From assembly GCA_946490455.1 (NCBI GenBank), contig CAMLXE010000026.1, forward strand, positions 1 through 11,919: a stretch of DNA of 11,919 nucleotides, read 5' to 3'. The position numbers were made by a program, and so were the translations under genes. Positions 6,881 to 11,919 of this stretch are shown here, one piece after another (position 1 is the first letter of the stretch; each line of letters begins with the position of its first letter). The stretch is from an uncultured Desulfovibrio sp. (GTDB lineage Bacteria > Desulfobacterota > Desulfovibrionia > Desulfovibrionales > Desulfovibrionaceae). Below the pieces are notes generated by a model that was not told the DNA's origin, did not search any database, and saw nothing but the letters and a program-made list of their open reading frames with translations.

Positions 6881-6888
6881 GAGTTATC

Positions 6889-6934
6889 TGCCGTATCCCC
6901 TTTTCGGGCTCTGCCCGGACAGGACTGCACGGCA
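6889..6934 (+). promoter_or_regulatory. Structured 5' leader of the 74-codon gene
   Basis: An outer helix TGCCGT (6889-6894) / ACGGCA (6929-6934) encloses a hairpin CGGGC (6905-6909) / GCCCG (6913-6917). The outer helix ends on the first base of the AAGGAG ribosome site (6934-6939), so folding could influence translation. No known riboswitch or leader peptide is recognised. Confidence 0.35.
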
Positions 6935-6947
6935 AGGAGTACACAGA

Positions 6948-7172
6948 ATGGCCATTCGTCTTCCATCTGCCGAAGAAGTTCCCTTCACCCTGCAGATCAA
7001 AAATCTTGCTGATGAAGAACTGTTGGATTTTTGGGAGGAGACGCAGCAGATAGAAAGTGCTCTTCGTTCCGAATATCGGCAGGCGGTCATCCCCGTACAG
7101 GATTACGAGAGGATGATTGTGCTGGAACTTCAGCTGCGGGCTTGTCAGCGAGACAATGCCTGCAGAATCTGA
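6948..7172 (+). CDS. Small protein of unknown function (74 aa)
   Basis: I do not recognise this protein. It is 74 residues, predicted soluble and mostly helical, with an acidic middle (NLADEELLDFWEETQQIES) and a basic/polar C-terminus bearing two cysteines, Cys66 and Cys72 (RACQRDNACRI). There is no signal peptide, membrane segment or zinc-finger pattern. Evidence that it is a real gene: a consensus AAGGAG site 8 bases before the ATG, a plausible promoter (6853-6880) and a near-perfect intrinsic terminator 21 bases after the stop. It is transcribed away from asd and towards the end of the ccm operon, as a single-gene transcript. Neighbours give no clear hint of function. Confidence 0.75.
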   Translation: MAIRLPSAEEVPFTLQIKNLADEELLDFWEETQQIESALRSEYRQAVIPVQDYERMIVLELQLRACQRDNACRI

Positions 7173-7193
7173 GTATTGGGCTGGTATGCTTTG

Positions 7194-7225
7194 ACCGACG
7201 TATTGAAGTGTACGTCGGTTTTTTT
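7194..7225 (+). terminator. Intrinsic terminator of the 74-codon gene
   Basis: A perfect 9-bp stem ACCGACGTA (7194-7202) / TACGTCGGT (7211-7219) has an 8-base loop and runs into seven T (7219-7225). It lies 21 bases past the stop codon at 7172. Confidence 0.92.
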
Positions 7226-7232
7226 ATGTCAG

Positions 7233-7264
7233 CAAAAGGGGATGACTTTCGTCATCCCCTTTTG
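7233..7264 (-). terminator. Intrinsic terminator at the end of the ccm operon (bidirectional)
   Basis: A 14-bp stem, CAAAAGGGGATGAC (7233-7246) / GTCATCCCCTTTTG (7251-7264), has a 4-base loop, 36 bases past the stop of the last ccm-operon gene. On the minus strand the GC-rich core is followed by TTTTGCTG. On the plus strand it is followed by TTTTGGTTTTTTG, so it can back up the adjacent terminator at 7194-7225. Confidence 0.88.
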
Positions 7265-7299
7265 GTTTTTTGATCTTATGAGCTATCTGAGCCTGGAGC

Positions 7300-7905
7300 C
7301 TATTGGGCAGGATTCGAGTGCTTCTTATGTTTTTCCACCTTCTTGATGTCGGTGAGAACCAGATTCTTGAGATCCGCAGGACTTTCAGGATGCTCAAGAA
7401 CCTTATGCAGATAGGAGAGCCCCTTGTCCGGATTGTTCAGATAGTAGGCATAAAGAATGCCCAGACTGTACGAGATGGATGGATCAAACTTGAGCGCAAG
7501 GGCTTTTTCCAGGCTGGAAGCTGCCTCAGCATTGCGTCCTGTGCTGTGCTGAATGATGCCAAGCGTGTGAAGCGGTCGAGGATCGTTCGGTGCAGACAGG
7601 GCCGCACGCAAGGCAAATGTCTCGGCCTTGTCCCATTCCTGTGTATGCATAAAGTGCTGCGCCAGTGCGGTAAGGGCATCCATATCATTGGGATTCCCCT
7701 GTAACCGTTGCATCAGCTCCATGACTCCATCGGGAACTGTACCCTGCGGTGCTGCTTCCTGCTGGGAGGATGCTCTCGCGGAAGGTGTATGCTGGACCAT
7801 TTGCGGATTTTCAACAAAGTAGGAAAGAGCAGCCGCGAGAATCAGGCCAAGGCCACTTCCCATCAACAGAAGTATGGCATGGCGGGTTTTGCCCTGCTTA
7901 TTCAT
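7300..7905 (-). CDS. Membrane-anchored TPR protein, CcmI/CycH-like, last gene of the ccm operon
   Basis: A 201-residue protein with a short basic N-terminus, one membrane segment (about 10-31, HAILLLMGSGLGLILAAALSYFV), a Gln/Ala/Pro-rich linker (34-60), then tetratricopeptide repeats: about 74-105 (DALTALAQHFMHTQEWDKAE), 108-141 (PRPLHTLGIIQHSTGRNAEA) and 142-171 (PSISYSLGILYAYY). The tail is Lys-rich. The orientation is predicted N-in with repeats in the periplasm. In System I cytochrome c maturation the TPR part of CcmI/CycH binds the C-terminus of apocytochrome c and presents it to CcmF/H; position and architecture suggest the same job here. Unlike classical CcmI it has a single membrane segment and is half the size. 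Its ATG overlaps the ccmD stop by 8 bases, so the two are translationally coupled. Confidence 0.75.
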   Translation of the reverse strand: MNKQGKTRHAILLLMGSGLGLILAAALSYFVENPQMVQHTPSARASSQQEAAPQGTVPDGVMELMQRLQGNPNDMDALTALAQHFMHTQEWDKAETFALRAALSAPNDPRPLHTLGIIQHSTGRNAEAASSLEKALALKFDPSISYSLGILYAYYLNNPDKGLSYLHKVLEHPESPADLKNLVLTDIKKVEKHKKHSNPAQ

Positions 7906-8035
7906 TTTTCATGCGCTCCATCTGATCAAATCTGCGCTTGAGACCAACCTGCATTCTTGCGATAATGCCAAGGTACAGGCCGAATCCCATCCATACGGCG
8001 ATATTGGCGTACATGAGCCAGTCCATATCGGTCAT
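7898..8035 (-). CDS. ccmD: CcmD, small heme exporter subunit (45 aa)
   Basis: Tiny inner-membrane protein of the CcmABCD heme-handling complex. In E. coli CcmD is needed to release heme-loaded CcmE from CcmC. Seen: MTDMDWLMYANIAVWMGFGL, a single membrane segment (about residues 8-26) ending GLYLGIIAR, then a basic/charged tail with RRFDQMERMKNE. Family members share this plan: a short N-terminus, one helix and a charged tail. It has an AAAGGAG ribosome site 7 bases before the ATG at 8035. It sits directly after ccmC (59-base gap), as expected, and its last 8 bases overlap the TPR gene start. The sequence is poorly conserved in the family, so context carries much of the call. Confidence 0.85.
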   Translation of the reverse strand: MTDMDWLMYANIAVWMGFGLYLGIIARMQVGLKRRFDQMERMKNE

Positions 8036-8094
8036 GGTCGTTCTCCTTTTGAGTCATAATGTGTGCCAGAGTCGCTGAACCGCGCCAGTTCGGA

Positions 8095-8772
8095 TTACAG
8101 ATCCGTTATGCTCATTGCATCAAGCTGTTCGCGACGGCGAATTTGAGTCGTGCGTAATCCCAGAATGGCTGCCCACAGAAAACCGAAGCCAAGGATGGCA
8201 ACGATTGCTGTCAGCCGCATTTCCGGTTCCAGCCCTCCACCCTTGCTGGCAAAGACGGCAGGATGGATGGAACGCCATAGTCTGGCGGAACGAAAGACGA
8301 GCGGAACATCCAGAAAGGCAACAATGCCAACAACAGCGCATACACTGGCCTTCCGGTCTCTCGGCATGTCAATCTGGCGCAGAACTAGATAGCCGGCATA
8401 GAGAAACCACAGAATGAGGGTTGTGGTCAGACGGGGATCCCAGGTCCACCAGACTCCCCAGGAGTGTCTGGCCCAGATAGAGCCGGAAATGAGTGCCAGT
8501 CCGCTGAAAACAACACCAATTTCAGCAGCGGCCCCTGCAATGGCATCCCATTTTCGGTTATGCGTCCGCAAGTAGGCAAAGCCTGCAATGCAGACAACAA
8601 GAAAGCTGGCGAAGGCCCACCATGCCAACGGCAGATGGGTATAGAAGATTTTCTGTACAATCCCCATGACTCGTTCGATGGGGGCATACCGATAGATAAG
8701 GTACTGGCTCAGTGCCGTAATCAGCCCGCCCACGAGGGCGCAGGGCAGTATCCAGTTTCGGAGCATACTCAT
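8095..8772 (-). CDS. ccmC: Heme exporter/chaperone-loading protein CcmC
   Basis: Six-segment inner-membrane protein that binds heme at its periplasmic face and hands it to CcmE. It is 225 residues, normal for the family. Seen: the tryptophan-rich WWD motif WGVWWTWDPRLT (105-116), which holds heme, flanked by the two expected axial histidines, His46 (YTHLPLAWW) and His170 (RSIHPAV). Hydrophobic segments lie between about 7 and 210. The ATG at 8772 overlaps the ccmB stop as ATGA, implying coupled translation. The context ccmB-C-D is standard. Confidence 0.96.
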   Translation of the reverse strand: MSMLRNWILPCALVGGLITALSQYLIYRYAPIERVMGIVQKIFYTHLPLAWWAFASFLVVCIAGFAYLRTHNRKWDAIAGAAAEIGVVFSGLALISGSIWARHSWGVWWTWDPRLTTTLILWFLYAGYLVLRQIDMPRDRKASVCAVVGIVAFLDVPLVFRSARLWRSIHPAVFASKGGGLEPEMRLTAIVAILGFGFLWAAILGLRTTQIRRREQLDAMSITDL

Positions 8773-9446
8773 TCGTCTCCTGAAAAGACATAAGGGAACA
8801 GCAGAAGTCCTGCTGCCAGAAAGACCCCATCAAAGGCTGCGGCAATACCAAGCCAGGAACTGGAGTCTTCAACAGGACCATTCCCAAACCCACTGGCGCA
8901 GACCTGTATGCCCGCGAGGAGTACCGGAATTGTCAGAGGGAAAAGGACGATGGAAAGCAGTGATTCTCGGGCAGCCTGTCCCTGTGAAAGCGCCCCAAGA
9001 AGTGATCCCAGCGCTGTCATGCCCACATCAACAAGAATAAGGGCCAGCAGTGCGTAGGACCAGGTCTCCCCAGGGGTCTGACCGAGAAAGACAACACTTG
9101 CAGGCAAAAAGATGAGCTGTGCTATGAGCAGCATGACAAGACCGGCCAGAGCCTTTCCCAGCCAGACAGACTGGACGGGGACAGGCAGGAGAAGAAGTCC
9201 GGCTCGTGCTCCGTTTGTCTCTTCCAGTCCATAAAGCATGTTGAAGCACAGAACCTGACAGAAGGCAGAAGCCAGCCAGAATATGGTGGCTGCCCCCTGT
9301 GCGCTCATGATTGAGCCTGTTTCCCGGGACAGGCTGAAGACGAAAATCAGGAGCAGCCCCAGCAGCAGGGCCTGGACGAGACCTGCTCCGCGCGAAAGCA
9401 CAAGGCGCAGATCCTTGCAGGCGATAACCCAGGACGCTCTCAACAT
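8769..9446 (-). CDS. ccmB: Heme exporter CcmB, ABC transporter membrane subunit
   Basis: Membrane subunit of the CcmAB ABC transporter, which uses ATP to release holo-CcmE from the CcmC-CcmD complex. It is 225 residues with six predicted membrane segments at about 22-39, 50-70, 97-121, 130-153, 163-184 and 197-221. The N-terminus MLRASWVIACKDLRLVLSR and the stretch LYGLEETNGARAGLLLLP (71-88) are typical of CcmB. The ATG at 9446 overlaps the end of ccmA by 7 bases, and its stop overlaps the start of ccmC. No oddity seen. Confidence 0.94.
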   Translation of the reverse strand: MLRASWVIACKDLRLVLSRGAGLVQALLLGLLLIFVFSLSRETGSIMSAQGAATIFWLASAFCQVLCFNMLYGLEETNGARAGLLLLPVPVQSVWLGKALAGLVMLLIAQLIFLPASVVFLGQTPGETWSYALLALILVDVGMTALGSLLGALSQGQAARESLLSIVLFPLTIPVLLAGIQVCASGFGNGPVEDSSSWLGIAAAFDGVFLAAGLLLFPYVFSGDE

Positions 9447-10144
9447 GATGCGGCTCCAGTATCAGATGGAAAAGAGGTTCCTGAAGCGTGCTCCAATGTC
9501 AAAAGGGCTTCCATCCCCGGCCAGTCTGCAGGAGAACCATCATAGACAAGGGTCTTATTGGCGATCGCGAGAATCCTGTCCGCGTACGGAGCATCACCAG
9601 CCAGATCGTGCGAGATCCAGACAATGACAGCACCATGAGCACGCGCTTCTCCTATTTCCCGACGCAGGAGAGATAGCGAACGGGTATCAAGCCCTGTCCC
9701 CGGCTCATCCAGCAGCAGAATACGCGGCGACTGGAGGAGTATCCGAGCAAGATTCAGACGTTGCGCCATGCCCCGGGAAAAGCTGCCTGCGCGTTCTTCA
9801 GCAAAACGTGCCAGTTCCACCCGTTCCAGCAGCGCAAGCAGGTGAGCACGATCGGCACCCAATCCGTACAGACGGCTCCAGAAGGTAAGATTTTCCAGAG
9901 CGGACAGGCCCGGATAAAGAAATGTCGCGTGCCCAAGATAGCCAAGCTCTCCCTGTTCACACTGGCATTCCACTGTGCCTGTGCTGGGTTTTATGAGGCC
10001 GGCCATGATTTTGAGGAGTGTCGTCTTGCCTGCTCCATTGGCTCCGACAAGCAGGCTGACCGTGCCGGGTACCGTCTCAAGAGATATTTTTTTCAGTACC
10101 ACACGGTCTCCGAACATTTTTCCTATTCCGGTGAGTTTCAGCAT
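9440..10144 (-). CDS. ccmA: Heme exporter ATP-binding protein CcmA
   Basis: ATPase subunit of the CcmAB transporter at the cytoplasmic face. Seen in 234 residues: Walker A GANGAGKTT (34-42); the CcmA-type LGYLGHATFLYPGLSALENL block (68-87); ABC signature FSRGMAQRLNLAR (122-134); Walker B ILLLDEP (142-148); and the switch His179 (WISHDL). I chose the ATG at 10144 (MLKLTGIGK), which has GGAAGGAAG just upstream and the usual family N-terminus. The open frame extends 24 codons further to 10216, but that part lies inside ccmF and is not CcmA-like. The start shares one base with the ccmF stop (TGATG), indicating coupled translation. The extra tail (about residues 218-234) is Ser/Gly-rich and looks nonessential. 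Confidence 0.95.
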   Translation of the reverse strand: MLKLTGIGKMFGDRVVLKKISLETVPGTVSLLVGANGAGKTTLLKIMAGLIKPSTGTVECQCEQGELGYLGHATFLYPGLSALENLTFWSRLYGLGADRAHLLALLERVELARFAEERAGSFSRGMAQRLNLARILLQSPRILLLDEPGTGLDTRSLSLLRREIGEARAHGAVIVWISHDLAGDAPYADRILAIANKTLVYDGSPADWPGMEALLTLEHASGTSFPSDTGAASC

Positions 10145-11919
10145 CAGTCTTCCTTCCGGGTGATACCCCTGAGACTCAGGAACGGCAGCAGACACATGAT
10201 AGCTCCGCCGATCCACAACCAGTTGATCAGCGGATTGGAACTGAGGCGAAGGGTCACCTGTCCCTGCTGGTTGATGGACATGAGGGTGGCATAGAATTCG
10301 TCACCGAGAGAGGGAACCGTGGAAGCTTCGGCAAACTGCATCTGCCCCCATTTTTCATAGACACGGCGTTGTGGTGAGGCAATTCCAATTTCCTTGCCTC
10401 CCTTGCTGACCACCAGTTCGGCTTCAAGAAAGATGTATCCCGGACCTCGACCTTCATATACGTTTTTGAGCATGACGTCGAACTGGCCGATTCTGGTCGT
10501 TTGCCCCACGGAAAGAACCGGGTTGGCTTCCAGAGTATAGGGCCCGGAAAAGGCAATTCCAAGCGCGATGAGGGCAAGCCCCAAGTGGACGAGGCAGGCT
10601 GAGATACTTTGCCGGGAACGGCGTACCGCTGTGGATGCAAGAAGCAGGCACACGCTTGCCAGAGTCGCCACGGCTGCCGAGCCTCCAAGGATCGCAACAG
10701 GTATCCGGTAACCGAACCAGTACAGGGCTGCGGCGGAACCAATAAAGATGCAGACAACCAGAAGCAGCTTGCGAAGGTCGCGTACCCCTCCATTCCAGCC
10801 CAGCCATGGACACAGACTCAGGATGGCAATCAGAGCGGCAAAGAGAGGCATGCAGACACGATTGTAGAAATCGGCGGTCAGGCCGACAGCGCCTCCATGA
10901 TCATGGCCTGCTGCATCAAGCTGGACTTCTCTGGCCAGTCCCATGATGGTTTCTTTCCAGAATGCCGTGAAGACGGGCCACATGGTCGCAATGAGAATGA
11001 TGGCGGCCAGAGCAATAAGCCCCCAGCAGGTCAGCACGAGAAAACCTTCTCTGCTGTCAATGCCTGCCAGTTCCCGGGCATCGGATATACGGGCATGGAA
11101 GGCTATCCACAGAGCAATCAGCGTTCCGAGGCCAATGAACAGCAGGAACGGAGCTCCCATTCCTCCGGTACCAAAGGCGTGAACAGACTGGACAACACCA
11201 CTGCGGACAAGATAGGTGGCAAAAAAGGCCGACAGCGTTGTCAGGGCCATAAGAAAGACATTGACTCCGTGCAGTTTGCCACGCCGGGTCTGGATAATCA
11301 TGGTGTGCAGAGCTGCCGTTGCAATGAGCCAGGGAATGAGAGAAGCATTCTCCACGGGGTCCCAGGCCCAGTATCCGCCCCAGCCCAGTTCCATGTAGGC
11401 CCACCAGCTGCCGAGGACGATACCGGCAGTGAGGAAGGACCATGCGGAAAGAATGAAGGGTCTGGATACGACAGTCCAGTTCTTCTCCTGTGTGTCCGCT
11501 GCACCACTTATGGTCTGGGCCAGAGCCAGACAGCCCGGGATGACAAAACCGCCGTAACCAAGAAACAGCAATGGAGGATGGAAAATCATACCCGGATTCT
11601 GGAGCAGGGGATTCAGCCCGTTGCCATCGCGAGGAACTGCATGATTCAGGAGAAATGGATTGTTCCATGCCAGAAGAATGAGTCCGAAGAATGCAAGAAT
11701 ACCGAGATAGAATATCCAGTACCAGAGTTTGGTTTCGGGCGTCAGATGTCTGTAGGCTCTGGTGAGCTGAAATAGACTTCCGCAAATGGCTACAGAAAGC
11801 GCCCAGAACAGCATGGAACCGGCCTGTCCAGCCCAGAAGGCCGTGATGCAGTAAAAGATCGGGAGAAATCTGTCGGTATAGCTGGCTACATAAACCAGAG
11901 AAAAGTCGTGGCTGATGAG
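10144..11919 (-). CDS. ccmF: Cytochrome c heme lyase subunit CcmF (N-terminus cut by window edge)
   Basis: Large inner-membrane protein that takes heme from holo-CcmE and ligates it to apocytochrome c. 591 codons are visible; the frame stays open to the right edge, so roughly the first 50-70 residues are missing. The first visible residues (ISHDFSLVYVASYTDRFLP, then FWAGQAGSMLFW) match the conserved CcmF N-terminal region, so the internal ATG at 11814 is not the start. Also seen: PLLQNPGMIFHPPLLFLGY (about 104-122, conserved histidine near 114), the WWD motif GWGGYWAWDPVENASLIPW (about 179-197), and LVRSGVVQSVHAFG (about 237-250). A periplasmic C-terminal domain contains ASPQRRVYEKWGQ, and there is a last membrane segment near the end. 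ccmE usually lies just upstream, outside this window. Its stop overlaps the ccmA start by one base. Confidence 0.95.
   Translation of the reverse strand, partial: LISHDFSLVYVASYTDRFLPIFYCITAFWAGQAGSMLFWALSVAICGSLFQLTRAYRHLTPETKLWYWIFYLGILAFFGLILLAWNNPFLLNHAVPRDGNGLNPLLQNPGMIFHPPLLFLGYGGFVIPGCLALAQTISGAADTQEKNWTVVSRPFILSAWSFLTAGIVLGSWWAYMELGWGGYWAWDPVENASLIPWLIATAALHTMIIQTRRGKLHGVNVFLMALTTLSAFFATYLVRSGVVQSVHAFGTGGMGAPFLLFIGLGTLIALWIAFHARISDARELAGIDSREGFLVLTCWGLIALAAIILIATMWPVFTAFWKETIMGLAREVQLDAAGHDHGGAVGLTADFYNRVCMPLFAALIAILSLCPWLGWNGGVRDLRKLLLVVCIFIGSAAALYWFGYRIPVAILGGSAAVATLASVCLLLASTAVRRSRQSISACLVHLGLALIALGIAFSGPYTLEANPVLSVGQTTRIGQFDVMLKNVYEGRGPGYIFLEAELVVSKGGKEIGIASPQRRVYEKWGQMQFAEASTVPSLGDEFYATLMSINQQGQVTLRLSSNPLINWLWIGGAIMCLLPFLSLRGITRKED

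Larger units (their letters stand above)
6537..6947. other. 411-bp divergent intergenic region between asd and the 74-codon gene
   Basis: No convincing gene on either strand; the short open frames here lack ribosome sites and family-like composition. On the asd side: a ribosome site, a hairpin in the leader (TGGGG/CCCCA arms at 6554-6558 and 6565-6569), a TTGACA at 6627-6622 and the 10-base palindrome CTCCATGGAG (6638-6647). The middle is AT-rich (about 6720-6775), with the palindrome at 6760-6773. On the plus-strand side are the promoter and structured leader listed separately. I see no known riboswitch consensus. The 6780-6850 stretch is purine-rich and unexplained. Confidence 0.6.

Noticed and set aside
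10145..10216. 24-residue N-terminal extension of CcmA
   Set aside because: It lies inside ccmF coding sequence; the ATG at 10144 has a good ribosome site and the canonical CcmA N-terminus.
10609..11775. 388-codon open frame on the plus strand
   Set aside because: It lies wholly antisense to ccmF, which is unmistakable; the translation is polar, low in structure and matches no family.
11057..11785. 242-codon open frame on the minus strand within ccmF
   Set aside because: Shifted frame of ccmF; rich in Ser, Arg, His and Cys with no domain.
11812..11814. ATG at 11814 as the start of ccmF
   Set aside because: The same frame upstream to the window edge encodes conserved CcmF sequence, so the true start lies beyond 11919.

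Overview
No rRNA, tRNA, CRISPR array, insertion sequence or phage gene was found. The window reads as ordinary bacterial chromosome, with compact genes, clear Shine-Dalgarno sites and several strong intrinsic terminators. Base composition looks close to balanced by eye (not counted). A System I cytochrome c maturation cluster in the order ccmF-A-B-C-D followed by a TPR gene, next to asd, suggests a proteobacterial-type anaerobe. The gene mix (with a DsrE-family protein and a membrane LuxR regulator) would suit a Desulfovibrio/Bilophila-like member of Desulfovibrionales. That placement is inference; no marker gene is present.

Left part (1-1464), minus strand: the start of a sodium/pantothenate symporter gene (panF, running off the left edge) is coupled by an ATGA overlap to a YhdT-family small membrane protein. 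Upstream is a separate DsrE-family gene with an 8-bp inverted repeat in its promoter region. Middle part (1465-4169), plus strand: a YgjP-like zinc metallopeptidase, then a 551-residue regulator that joins twelve predicted membrane segments (6+6, MFS-like) to a C-terminal LuxR DNA-binding domain. A 12-bp-stem terminator follows and separates this from the convergent minus-strand genes.

4323-6536, minus strand: a class IV PLP aminotransferase and asd (aspartate-semialdehyde dehydrogenase), divided by a terminator, so probably separate transcripts. A 411-bp divergent intergenic region (6537-6947) holds the asd leader and the promoter of a plus-strand 74-codon gene of unknown function. That gene has a structured leader and its own terminator.

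7233-11919, minus strand: the ccm operon, ccmF (N-terminus cut by the right edge), ccmA, ccmB, ccmC, ccmD (45 codons) and a membrane-anchored TPR protein resembling the TPR part of CcmI/CycH. Most junctions overlap by 1-8 bases. CcmA/B/C/D load and export heme for the heme chaperone CcmE, and CcmF with a CcmI-like TPR protein attaches heme to apocytochrome c outside the membrane. ccmE and the thiol-redox genes are not in the window. The operon ends at a bidirectional terminator shared with the small plus-strand gene.

No clearly new multi-gene system is visible. The least explained items are the 12-segment membrane LuxR regulator with no obvious target, and the small 74-aa gene with its structured leader.
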